A DNA stretch of 64,000 bases from Bacteroidales bacterium. Its GTDB lineage: Bacteria > Bacteroidota > Bacteroidia > Bacteroidales > P3. Made by a program: the position numbers and the translations under genes. A model generated the notes under the pieces. That model did no database searches. It was not told the DNA's origin and was given only the letters and a program-made list of their open reading frames with translations. The stretch is taken from NCBI GenBank assembly GCA_017545365.1, contig JAFWOP010000042.1:1-64000 (forward strand), written 5' to 3'. Below, piece after piece: positions 52,503-60,727 of the stretch (position 1 is its first letter; the number at the start of each line of letters is the position of its first letter).

Positions 52503-52686
52503 GTCGTTGCACAAAGCGAGAGCAGTGAAAGCCAAGGCGAATGCATCAAATGTAACGATTCTTGTGTTTCTAAAAGGGCGTTGCAATTACTCGAGCTTCA
52601 TGTTTTGGTGTCTCAGGTGTGCCTGAAAGGCACAGACAGATATAGCGTATGGCATCGCCGTACGGGGACAATGACGGCAGCGACTG

Positions 52687-52898
52687 GCAGCCTGTAGGGC
52701 TGCAACAGCGGAATCTGGCATCCACGTGATGTTTGCCGAGGCAGATATGGCTTTGGCTCGGTCTCGAAAATAAATTCTCGAGCTCTCATCCTGCGCCATG
52801 TTGCAGCCCTACAGGCTGCATCGGACGGGTGCGTGCCCTATTCCTAGGGTGTTGCCCTAGGCTATATCTGTTCCAGCTCTCCGGGCTGGGGGCAGGGC
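52687..52898. repeat. Hairpin-rich dispersed element (copy D) with 21-bp inverted repeat
   Basis: Bases 52687-52707 are the exact reverse complement of 52799-52819 (21 of 21). The second arm is itself a hairpin (TGCAGCC/GGCTGCA), followed by CCTAGGG/CCCTAGG (52843-52861) and a C/G-rich hairpin near 52875-52888. The order hairpin, central stem, hairpin is that of copies A-C. The whole gap 52144-53305 contains no gene I can support. Confidence 0.55.
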
Positions 52899-53130
52899 CG
52901 CATTGCCATACATAGTATATGTGCCGTAGGCATACATGACCATCGGTTTTGATTCGTTTGCCCTGCAAAGAAAGCCTCCTTTCTTTGCCAATCCGAAGTA
53001 ACGTCACGAAGTAAAGAGGGACACGATGACAATTACAATAACAATAGGGTTATGTATATGCCCCCTTGGGAGAAAAGTTCGTGGCTCTTATGTAACATAT
53101 GACTGATTTTTGCCAACCTTTCTCATTGTC

Positions 53131-53237
53131 GCGTCTCTCCGAGACGCTGGATAGGTGGGTGTTTCACGACCCCACACTGCGGAACCTAACGGTTCCTTGT
53201 ATGGGGTTATTAAGATTCAGCATCTTTGATGCTGTTG
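53131..53237. repeat. Dispersed triple-hairpin element, copy B
   Basis: GCGTCTC/GAGACGC (53131-53147), then CCCC..ACTGC with GGAACC/GGTTCC and TTGTATGGGG (53170-53206), then CAGCATC/GATGCTG (53218-53234). It matches copy C at 62517 in the unpaired words ACTGC and TTGTAT, while the stems differ and stay paired. Confidence 0.6.
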
Positions 53238-53305
53238 AAAAATCAGTCAAATATAGCATAAGAGCGATATATATTAGTTCTCTACCCGGATGGGACGCAC
53301 TGAAA

Positions 53306-55753
53306 TCAACGCTGCCCCCCAGCATCGCAATAGGGTGATCCACCGGAAAACATCACATAATAATAACCAGGAGAAGTGGAATAAGAAGGGTTACAGGTTG
53401 TACTACTCCAGTAATATGCGAGATTCATAACTATAGAATATCGATCACTATACATTTGCAATAGTTCTCCGAGCGTTGGCATTCGCCAATCGGTATAACC
53501 ATGCAGGGTTAGATTATTGCAATAAGTATTAGCCTCAGACCATCGTAATTCAGTATTATATGGTTCGGGCGCTACCCTATAAGTATGTCCGTTATATTGG
53601 AACGTAGGTAGTTCGTCATAAGGATGGGTGATGGAGTCCTGAGTGCCGTAGGTAGTGCCGTTGGCATTGGTTGCGTATGCACGAATATAATACATTCCAC
53701 TGCCAGCAGTAATTGAGAATAAAGAAGTGTAGTAACCAGTGCCAGTCCCATTTGTAGTATGGTTGTATGTACTGGTCAAATCAGGATTAGGGTAAGTGCC
53801 ATAGCATACGCCGCGGGCTGTAATGGGAAATCCGCCATCGGAGGTTACATTGCCACCTGTTGTTACGATACTGCCAGTCAGTGTTGGTGTAGTCGTGGTT
53901 ACGTTGGGCAAGCCGTTGTTAGTAGTGAAAATCACTTGAGAACCGTATGCTGTGCCATTGCTGTTGGTGGCGTAGGCGCGGACATAGTAGGTGGTGCCGA
54001 CAGAGAGACCGCTCATAGAAGTGTTGAATGACCCTGTGCCACTGCCACTGGTGGTATGGCTGCCAGATACTGTGGGGTACTGTGACGTACTCCAACAAAT
54101 GCCTTTGGCTGTCACAGGGAATCCTCCGTCAGACGTAACATTGCCACCACAGACTGCACTATTGGCGGTGATGCTGCTAACGGTGTTAGTTGTAACGGTA
54201 GGTAACCCATTGTCTGTAGTGAAGTTGATTTGGTTGGAATAACTCGTACCCACGGAATTTGTGGCGTAGGCGCGGACGTAGTAGGTGGTAGAGGGAGAGA
54301 GGCTGCTAATAGAGGTGGAGAATGAGCCTGTGCCGGAGCCTACGGCGGTATGGCTGCCCGATATGGTGGGATATTGTGATGTGCTCCAGCAGATGCCGCG
54401 TTCGGTAACTGCGGAGCCACCATCGTTGGTGATGTTGGCACTACAGGTAGCAGATGTGGCGGTGACGTTGGTGGCAGCGGACAAGGTAATCGTTACAGCA
54501 CCATTGGTGGCAGTGAACTGCTGTTCCGAGCCATAACTTGTCCCCTGTTGGTTGGTGGCGTAGGCTCGGACATAGTAGGTGGTGCCGGCGGTGAGCCCCG
54601 TCATATTGCTGGTGAAGCTGCCATTGCCACTACCATTGGTGGTATGCTGGTCGTCAAGGTCAGGGCTGCCCAAAGTGTTCCAGCAGATGCCGCGAGCAGT
54701 AACGTTGTAGCCGCCGTTGCTGGTCACGTTGCCGCCGCTTTTGGCAGTGGAGGCGGTGATGTTGGTGACAGGAGAGGTGGTCACTGTCGGCAGACCGTCG
54801 ATGGTTGTGAAGCTGATGATGTTGGAAGCGTAATAGGTGCTGTTGCGATTGGTGGCGTAGGCGCGGGCGTAATAGGTGGCGGAAGAAGACAGTCCCGTGA
54901 TATTGTGGCTGAACGCACCAGTGCCAGAGCCGTCTTCGGTGTGGTTGCCATCAATAGTAGGAGTCTGCGAAGTGCCATAACAGATGCCGCGGACGGTCAC
55001 AGGCCGCCCGCCGTCGTCGGTGATGTTGCCACCGATGGTGGCAGAATTGGCAGTGACATTGGAGGCTTCGACTGTGGTGATTGTCGGTGAGCCGGCAAAA
55101 GTAGCCTTGACCACAATCTCGTTGCTTCCGTTGTCTGAGGTGATGTAAAGGAAAGATATGTTTACGCCATCGGTAAGTGCCACTCGGTCAATACGCACGG
55201 TCACAGCCTTATTTTCTCCTGGCCGTATAGCATTCTCCAACCCTGATACGTTGACAATCCATTCGCAGTCGTAGGTGGCGGTACAGGTAATGCTCTCTGT
55301 ACCATCGTTGAAGACATTGAAGGTCTTAACCTTCACCGACTCTTCGGAGCCAAAGTCGAGCGTGTCGAGTGGGTTTCCTGTCATGTCGGTAATCTGTAAC
55401 GAGGCTATTCGCTTACGCATCTGCACGTCGCGTTTTACCTTTTTTCCAGCTGCCAGTTCGATGATGTAGTCGTCGTCAAGGTCGGCATATGCGGTCTTGC
55501 TGAGCAAAAGGGAATATTTGCCAGCGTCAAGGTCTTTGAACTCGTATGTGCCGTCGTTGCCAGTGAGTGTGGCTTCGCCCGTGGGGCGCAGTTTGACGCT
55601 GACATTACCCACAGGCTCACCGGTGGCATAGTCGGTCACGGTACCATAAATGGTGCCTTTGAGGTCCTCTTCTTTTTCAGTGCAACCATACCACACAAGG
55701 CTGGCCAGTACAGAAACTGTAATCAGTGCTGCCCAAATATACGTCTTCTTCAT
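53306..55753 (-). CDS. Large lipoprotein with carboxypeptidase-like, tandem FN3-like and C-terminal Lcl/FISUMP-type domains
   Basis: The 815-residue lipoprotein (Cys24 after WYG) begins with a carboxypeptidase regulatory-like module (GTIYGTVTDYATGEPVGNVS), then a BACON-like segment. Next come five to six repeats of about 95 residues with the pattern TVTTSPVTNITASTAKSGGN ... GICWNTxGxP ... TYYVRAYATN, and finally a DUF1566-type domain (WSEANTYCNNL ... DWRMPTLGEL ... YYWSSTT). Such proteins display sugar- or protein-binding modules on the surface. The start is ATG 55753 (MKKTYIW); a further ATG 9 bp upstream is less likely. It is the last gene of a four-gene operon. Confidence 0.9.
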   Translation of the reverse strand: MKKTYIWAALITVSVLASLVWYGCTEKEEDLKGTIYGTVTDYATGEPVGNVSVKLRPTGEATLTGNDGTYEFKDLDAGKYSLLLSKTAYADLDDDYIIELAAGKKVKRDVQMRKRIASLQITDMTGNPLDTLDFGSEESVKVKTFNVFNDGTESITCTATYDCEWIVNVSGLENAIRPGENKAVTVRIDRVALTDGVNISFLYITSDNGSNEIVVKATFAGSPTITTVEASNVTANSATIGGNITDDGGRPVTVRGICYGTSQTPTIDGNHTEDGSGTGAFSHNITGLSSSATYYARAYATNRNSTYYASNIISFTTIDGLPTVTTSPVTNITASTAKSGGNVTSNGGYNVTARGICWNTLGSPDLDDQHTTNGSGNGSFTSNMTGLTAGTTYYVRAYATNQQGTSYGSEQQFTATNGAVTITLSAATNVTATSATCSANITNDGGSAVTERGICWSTSQYPTISGSHTAVGSGTGSFSTSISSLSPSTTYYVRAYATNSVGTSYSNQINFTTDNGLPTVTTNTVSSITANSAVCGGNVTSDGGFPVTAKGICWSTSQYPTVSGSHTTSGSGTGSFNTSMSGLSVGTTYYVRAYATNSNGTAYGSQVIFTTNNGLPNVTTTTPTLTGSIVTTGGNVTSDGGFPITARGVCYGTYPNPDLTSTYNHTTNGTGTGYYTSLFSITAGSGMYYIRAYATNANGTTYGTQDSITHPYDELPTFQYNGHTYRVAPEPYNTELRWSEANTYCNNLTLHGYTDWRMPTLGELLQMYSDRYSIVMNLAYYWSSTTCNPSYSTSPGYYYVMFSGGSPYCDAGGQR

Positions 55754-55766
55754 AAGAGTCAAGTGT

Positions 55767-56099
55767 TTATTGTTTGTTTTTCATGGTGATGCTCACGTTT
55801 ATAGTCTCTCCGCTTAACACTTCGATAGTCTTGCGGTTGGCTTGATAACCGGTCTTCTGCACGGTGATGGTGTACTGCTGGGCATCTATTTCGTTAAAGG
55901 CAAAGTGTCCGTCGCTGCCAGTGTAGGTGTTCAGTCCACCGGGTGAGAGGGTTACAGTGCTTCCAGCAATGGGTTCGTCTGTGTCGACGTCAATCACTGT
56001 GCCGCTGATGTTGCCGAACAGGTCGTATTGTATCTTATTGCAGGAGCTGGCAAGTGTCAGCAGTGCTGCACATAGTGTGAGGATTATTATTCTCTTCAT
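55767..56099 (-). CDS. Small lipoprotein with carboxypeptidase regulatory-like domain
   Basis: The 110-residue lipoprotein (lipobox LASSC, Cys20) consists of one beta-sandwich module: ISGTVIDVDTDEPIAGSTVT ... GSDGHFAFNEIDAQQYTITV. It is homologous to the first module of the large lipoprotein 13 bp downstream, which suggests duplication inside the operon and a shared partner or scaffold. Confidence 0.88.
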   Translation of the reverse strand: MKRIIILTLCAALLTLASSCNKIQYDLFGNISGTVIDVDTDEPIAGSTVTLSPGGLNTYTGSDGHFAFNEIDAQQYTITVQKTGYQANRKTIEVLSGETINVSITMKNKQ

Positions 56100-56112
56100 C
56101 TTGTTGTGGCTA

Positions 56113-56922
56113 TTAGAAGTTAAAGCATAGGGTTAAGCCGGTGGATTCTGGGGTGGCGTAGGGAACGAGTGCCAGCGTTTCGACATGTCGCGCACCTTTG
56201 CTGACCAGGGCATCTACCACATTCCATACATAAACAGCAGCGGTGGCGGCAATGCAGCCGTTGCGTATGTTGGTCCAGTTGTTGGCGTTGGTGATGTATG
56301 TGGCGCGCTGCTGTGCGTTGTGGGTGCTGTTAATCAGGTTCACATAGTTCGACCGCATGCTCTCAGCTGCCACTATGCCGCCCACACAGGCCGCCTCTCC
56401 GGCTATAAACAGCAGTCCTTTTGTCTTCTGTCCTTTGTACAACTGTTCCATGCCAGGTACGAATGCCCGTGCGCTGAAAGGGTACTGGTCGGTGACTGTG
56501 AGATTCTCAAAACTATACTGGGGATGTTTGAGGGTCTGTACAAGCAGATAGACACGCCAACCTCCATATTCTAGCTCTTCGATGTATTCGTCTAATATAC
56601 GCGCGGAGACAATCATATCCTGACTGCCGCTACTGGTGATTTGCCCGTTCACCACATGCACGGTCACTTCGGCTCCGGCTGCAAGGTTACGGCGTTGGAC
56701 AATGGCGGCTGCGGCCTTGTCGCGAGCAGCGTTGACGGTGGAGGCATCGCCCGACACTACTTCGACATAGGAGAAGCGCAGGTCGGTCAATCCGCTGTTG
56801 AGCCATTTGGGAGGCACTGACTGGGCAGAGGCCGCACCGCCATACAGCAGCACAAGCGTTAGTGCCAGCCTGAATATGCTGCCACAATGGCGTGTTAGGG
56901 TGTTGCTATCTTTACTCCTCAT
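56113..56922 (-). CDS. Exported envelope protein with LPP20-like and DUF5683-like regions
   Basis: The 269-residue protein starts at ATG 56922 (MRSKDSNTLTRHCGS) with a signal peptide ending near ASAQS. The first half resembles the LPP20-type domain (ARDKAAAAIVQRRNLAAGAE). The second half contains FVPGMEQLYKGQKTKGLLFI and two weak membrane segments as in DUF5683 proteins. Function is unknown. It overlaps the upstream gene by 11 bp, indicating translational coupling. Confidence 0.75.
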   Translation of the reverse strand: MRSKDSNTLTRHCGSIFRLALTLVLLYGGAASAQSVPPKWLNSGLTDLRFSYVEVVSGDASTVNAARDKAAAAIVQRRNLAAGAEVTVHVVNGQITSSGSQDMIVSARILDEYIEELEYGGWRVYLLVQTLKHPQYSFENLTVTDQYPFSARAFVPGMEQLYKGQKTKGLLFIAGEAACVGGIVAAESMRSNYVNLINSTHNAQQRATYITNANNWTNIRNGCIAATAAVYVWNVVDALVSKGARHVETLALVPYATPESTGLTLCFNF

Positions 56923-57586
56923 ATTCCTGTAATCTCTGCATATATTCTTTGGCAAACTGACGGAAACGCTCGCGGTCGAAATCAATCTGTAGTTTGTCGC
57001 TCTTGCTTATGGCCTCAGCGAATTTGTCGGCAATCTCGTTCTTTTTGATTTCGATGACATAATAGACATGGTATCTCCCAGAACGGTCTTGCGACCATTC
57101 CTCACAGGGATTGTCGGCATCGTTGAGTACGGCATCGACCACATTCATCATCTCTCCTTCGATTTTTTGTTCCAGGTCGCTGTCCTTGCCGCTTTTGTTC
57201 ACCAGTTTTGAGTAGTCGGTACTGAGGCCTTTCACCGAGTGGGCCAGACGTTCGCGCATCATGGATTGTGCCATCTTCACAGCACTAAGGCGGGCTACAT
57301 TGCGCTTGGTGTCTTCGCCTTCGCCCAACTCACGGTAGTACTCCTTGTCACTACGGCTTTCAGCATAGCAAGGGATGCTTTTTTGAAATACTTCGTTGGC
57401 AGGACTTGCGAGGTTGGCAATGGAGTCGAGTGCGCGCTGGCGTTCCATTTCTTTCATTTTCTGTTGAAATTCCCATTCCGCTTTTTGGGCGGCTTTTTTT
57501 TCTTTACGTGTTTGGGCATCTGCGGGAACGGTGAGCATCATCATGCAGCAGAGGAACACGGAGCTGATAAACAGTACTTTTTTCAT
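56912..57586 (-). CDS. Exported LPP20-like protein, first gene of the envelope operon
   Basis: The 224-residue protein has a signal peptide (MKKVLFISSVFLCCMMMLTV) and a charged helical segment (RKEKKAAQKAEWEFQQKMKE). An LPP20-like domain follows: YYRELGEGEDTKRNVARLSA, then AVLNDADNPCEEWSQDRSGR and YHVYYVIEIKK. Its fold matches the N-terminal half of the next gene. A TACTTTTG promoter element lies on the minus strand at 57641-57634, about 48 bp upstream. The role is unknown; an envelope or adhesion function would fit the operon. Confidence 0.8.
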   Translation of the reverse strand: MKKVLFISSVFLCCMMMLTVPADAQTRKEKKAAQKAEWEFQQKMKEMERQRALDSIANLASPANEVFQKSIPCYAESRSDKEYYRELGEGEDTKRNVARLSAVKMAQSMMRERLAHSVKGLSTDYSKLVNKSGKDSDLEQKIEGEMMNVVDAVLNDADNPCEEWSQDRSGRYHVYYVIEIKKNEIADKFAEAISKSDKLQIDFDRERFRQFAKEYMQRLQEYEE

Positions 57587-57817
57587 CTTAAAGGTGTTTT
57601 TTAAACTTTTATATAGAGTTACTTTCTTTTTTGCAAAAGTACGTTGATTATTTCATTCCTAGAGTGTCCGATATGGACACGTGGCAATATCGGACATGGT
57701 GAGGGGAGGATGATGGGACCCGAAAAAACGGTATTCTGTGGGTGTAGTCCACAAAATATTATAATATTTTGCTGATTATATCTGCAGAATTTAGTGTTTT
57801 TGCAGAGTCAAACAAAG

Positions 57818-58048
57818 TCATTTTGGAGAATTACATGGACTTTCTGTAAGCGAGTCGGAGTAGGGGCGGAAGAGGTCTGCCTCTAGAGCACGGCAGATGG
57901 TATAGAGCTGCTGCGTGTCGATGGAGGGCTTGTTGAAGAGTTTTTGCAAGGTGTGCGGGGTGATGCCGATTTGCTCGGCCAGCCAGGCGTTGGTGTGTCC
58001 TTGTCGGCGCAGTTCGTCGCGTATAAGGTTGCCTATGTGTATCTGCAT
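57818..58048 (-). CDS. XRE-family helix-turn-helix regulator
   Basis: A 76-residue DNA-binding protein. The HTH reads LRRQGHTNAWLAEQIGITPH, followed by TLQKLFNKPSIDTQQLYTIC as the recognition and support helices. There is no further domain, so it is a minimal Cro/CI-like regulator. No target is evident; the hairpin-rich spacer upstream (58099-58211) may contain one. It stands alone between the envelope operon and prfA. Confidence 0.85.
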   Translation of the reverse strand: MQIHIGNLIRDELRRQGHTNAWLAEQIGITPHTLQKLFNKPSIDTQQLYTICRALEADLFRPYSDSLTESPCNSPK

Positions 58049-58098
58049 AGAGGTTGCTATTTGTGCGCTTGGCTACCGAATCCCCATAAGCACTCCCA

Positions 58099-58211
58099 CG
58101 ACCGCAGACAAAAAAAGAAGGCGAGCAATCTCGTCTCCTGTCTGCGGTCGTTGAAATTACCTTTTGCGGATAGACAAAATGCTCGCGTTTCAGCGAGCAT
58201 CTGCTTTTGTC
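58099..58211. other. Two strong hairpins in the gap upstream of the HTH gene
   Basis: CGACCGCAGAC (58099-58109) pairs perfectly with GTCTGCGGTCG (58140-58150). A second structure pairs GACAAAA with TTTTGTC (58173-58211) and encloses GCTCGC/GCGAGC. The region may be a small RNA gene or a back-to-back terminator; I see no ORF. Confidence 0.5.
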
Positions 58212-58274
58212 ATCCTCAAAAAACCAAATTGAAGTTTCCTACGTTTCAAGCTGGTCGGGACAATAGCAAACGCT

Positions 58275-58356
58275 ATGTTATGTTAATGTGTTAATTCGTC
58301 AATGTGTTAATGCGTTAATTCGTTAATGTATTCGTTAATATGTTCATTCGTTTATG
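58275..58356. repeat. Intergenic short repeat cluster (GTTAATTCGTTAAT type)
   Basis: Tandem variants of TGTTAATTCGTCAATG and GTTAATGCGTTAATTCG fill the gap downstream of prfA. Same family as at 8.35, 25.26 and 26.0 kb. Confidence 0.7.
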
Positions 58357-58368
58357 TGGTAGGCGTTT

Positions 58369-59439
58369 TTATCCGACGGACTCTTTCAGTTTCTCGGCGT
58401 TCTCGGCGAGCTGGAGGGCGTCGATGAGGTCTTCGATGTCGCCGTCCATGAAGGCGGGAAGGTTGTACATGGTGTAGCCGATGCGGTGGTCGGTGACACG
58501 GCTCTGGGGGTAGTTGTATGTGCGTACCTTCTCGCTGCGGTCGCCGGTGGCGACCATGGTCTTGCGCTTGCTGGAGAGTTCTTCCATGTATTTGTTGTAC
58601 TCACGCTCGTAGAGGCGTGTGCGCAGGATGGAGAGTGCTTTCTCCATATTCTTGATTTGTGACTTCTGGTCCTGCATGGACACTACGATGCCAGTGGGTA
58701 TGTGGGTGAGGCGGACGGCGGAGTAGGTGGTGTTCACGCACTGTCCTCCGGGACCTGAGGCGCAGAAAGTCTCTTTCTTCACATCGGCCATGTTCAGCTC
58801 CACGTCGATTTCTTCGGCTTCGGGCAGCACCACCACACCGGCGGCAGAGGTGTGTACACGGCCTTGGGTTTCGGTGGCGGGGACGCGTTGCACGCGGTGG
58901 ACGCCGCTTTCGTATTTCAACATGCCGTAGACTTTTTCGCCGGTGACGTTGAAGGTGATGTCCTTATACCCGCCCGAGGGGCCTTCGTTGAAGTCGACAA
59001 TTTCGATCTTCCAGTGCTTTTTCTCGCAGTAGCGGCTGTACATGCGGAAGAGGTCGCCAGCAAAGATGCAGGCCTCGTCGCCACCCGTGCCGCCACGGAT
59101 TTCCACCACGGCGTTCTTGCTGTCGGTGGGGTCTTCGGGGATGAGCATGATGCGGATTTCCTCCTCCATCTTGTCGCGTTTCTCGTTGCATTCGGTGAGT
59201 TCGGCTTTGGCCATTTCGCGCAGCTCTTCGTCCTTCTCAGTGCTGAGCAGTTCCTTGCATTCTGCGATGGTGTCCAGCAGGCCTTTGTAGTCGTGGTAGG
59301 CCTTGACGACAGGCTGCAGGTCTTTGTAGTCTTTGCTCAGTTTGACAAAGCGCTTCATGTCGCCGGTGACCTGGGGGTCGTTCATCTGTTGCTCAATTTC
59401 CTGATAGCGGGTATAAATGGCTTCGAGTTTGTCTAGCAT
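58369..59439 (-). CDS. prfA: Peptide chain release factor 1
   Basis: The 356-residue class I release factor recognises UAA and UAG stop codons and triggers peptide release. The codon-reading PxT element is visible as RVPATETQGRVHTS and the catalytic GGQ is at residues 231-233 (GPGGQCVNTTYSAVRLTHIP). The N-terminal helical domain and length are normal. UAG is thus read as stop in this organism, which matters for the amber codon at 1436. Confidence 0.97.
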   Translation of the reverse strand: MLDKLEAIYTRYQEIEQQMNDPQVTGDMKRFVKLSKDYKDLQPVVKAYHDYKGLLDTIAECKELLSTEKDEELREMAKAELTECNEKRDKMEEEIRIMLIPEDPTDSKNAVVEIRGGTGGDEACIFAGDLFRMYSRYCEKKHWKIEIVDFNEGPSGGYKDITFNVTGEKVYGMLKYESGVHRVQRVPATETQGRVHTSAAGVVVLPEAEEIDVELNMADVKKETFCASGPGGQCVNTTYSAVRLTHIPTGIVVSMQDQKSQIKNMEKALSILRTRLYEREYNKYMEELSSKRKTMVATGDRSEKVRTYNYPQSRVTDHRIGYTMYNLPAFMDGDIEDLIDALQLAENAEKLKESVG

Positions 59440-59526
59440 AGCGGGTTCTGTATTTGACTAAATAACTATAAACTAAAAACTGATACTTTTATTGTGCGGG
59501 GGAGTGTTTTTTTTGAATGGAGATTT

Positions 59527-59596
59527 GAGAATTGAGAATTATCCGGGTGCGGCAGCAAATTCTCCATTCTCCATTCTCAATTCTCTATTTTCAAGG
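59527..59596. repeat. GAGAATTGAGAATT inverted repeat at the end of the acyltransferase gene
   Basis: GAGAATTGAGAATT (59527-59540) is complementary to AATTCTCCATTCTC (59558-59571) across a GC-rich loop. It supplies the TGA stop and last two codons of the acyltransferase. The same word is found in the signal peptide of the DUF4159 gene. Confidence 0.65.
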
Positions 59597-60668
59597 CATT
59601 GGCATAAATGCCCAGCAGGATTTGGCGGAAGGTGTCGCCTAGGGGGTATTGGCGGCATGCGTCATCGATGTATTGTTTGAATGCTTCAGCCTCCTGAGTA
59701 TATTGTGTGCAGGGGTCGTTGTGGAGCATTCCCTGAGCTATATAGTTGTTGGGCCAAAGATGGTAGCCTTCGGAGATGCGTTGGTCTATGATGCTGGCGA
59801 TTTGGGTGTAGTTGCCCTTTGTGGCCTCTAGCACTTCGGGTTGGAGGGGTTGGCAGATGGTGAAGTGGACATGCCCTTTGAAGTCGAGGATGCCCCGTAG
59901 GATGCTGTCGGAGTCTTCGCCAGGGGCTTTGGTGTAAGGACCCTGTCCGCGAAGGCATAGCTCGTGTGCCTTGAGCAGGCCGCAGGGCTCCCATTCGTAG
60001 GAGACGCTGATGGGGGTGATGTGCATTTCGCTGAGGGCTGTGACGGGGTCTTGGCCTATGCCGCTTGAGGCAATCATCTTGATGAGGGCGGGGTCGGTGC
60101 GGTCGATTCCGTCCTTGGTGCGTCCGTTGCGTTGGGCAATCCACACGCTCTCGCCCTGTTGGGTGACGAGGTGGCGGAGATGTTCGGACATGTTGATGAG
60201 GCTGCGGTAGTACTCGCGCGGGGTGCCGCCGCGTCCGATGCTGTACATCTTGTTGGTCTTGGCCATCAGATCCATCATGGGCATTTCGAAAAGGTTGGCG
60301 CCGATGACGATGTGGCTGGTGTCGAGACCCTTGTCGACCAGGATGTATTGCAGCATCATGGCATCGAGGACGATGTCGCGGTGGTTGGAGATGAAAAGGC
60401 TTGGTGTTTTGCTGAGGTTTTCGGTGCCGGAGAAGGTGAACTGCGACATGGTGTTTTCTATCACCCATTGGCAGCACCGATACATGATGGTGGATTGGAA
60501 CTGATGGACGTTCTCAAAAGCCAACATCTGTCGTCTCATCTCTTCCACGGAGGACTCTGGAAAGAGTTTTGCGACCAGTGTATCGAACAATTGGGCGTCT
60601 ACCAATTGTTTGATAGTGTGTTTAAACTCCTGATTATCATCAGAATGTTTTTCTTCGAAAGATTCCAT
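59577..60668 (-). CDS. Acyltransferase (1-acyl-sn-glycerol-3-phosphate acyltransferase-like)
   Basis: The 363-residue protein has a variant acyltransferase motif SNHRDIVLDAMML around residues 94-106, related to the H-x4-D motif of PlsB/PlsC enzymes, with IGRGGTPREYYRSL and SVWIAQRNGRTKDG further on as acceptor-binding blocks. There is no clear membrane segment. It may acylate glycerophospholipid or ornithine-lipid precursors; the substrate is not determined. Its C-terminus (ALKIEN) and stop codon lie inside a dispersed repeat. Divergent to the T9SS gene at 60728, with a TATCTTTG element only 8 bp before its ATG. Confidence 0.85.
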   Translation of the reverse strand: MESFEEKHSDDNQEFKHTIKQLVDAQLFDTLVAKLFPESSVEEMRRQMLAFENVHQFQSTIMYRCCQWVIENTMSQFTFSGTENLSKTPSLFISNHRDIVLDAMMLQYILVDKGLDTSHIVIGANLFEMPMMDLMAKTNKMYSIGRGGTPREYYRSLINMSEHLRHLVTQQGESVWIAQRNGRTKDGIDRTDPALIKMIASSGIGQDPVTALSEMHITPISVSYEWEPCGLLKAHELCLRGQGPYTKAPGEDSDSILRGILDFKGHVHFTICQPLQPEVLEATKGNYTQIASIIDQRISEGYHLWPNNYIAQGMLHNDPCTQYTQEAEAFKQYIDDACRQYPLGDTFRQILLGIYANALKIEN

Positions 60669-60715
60669 ATCGCAAGCAAAGATACGAAGAAATTAATAAT
60701 TAAAAAAGAAATGTG

Positions 60716-60723
60716 TATCTTTG
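60716..60723 (+). promoter_or_regulatory. -7 element placed for a leaderless transcript
   Basis: TATCTTTG is followed by TAGC and then ATG 60728. Transcription would start at or next to the A of the start codon. The GTG start at 60713 upstream would lie within this element and is therefore rejected. Confidence 0.65.
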
Positions 60724-60727
60724 TAGC

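Noticed and set aside
52221..53007. Several 60-80-codon ORFs on both strands in the 52-53 kb gap
   Set aside because: They are formed by hairpin repeats, overlap each other on opposite strands and show no coding signature.
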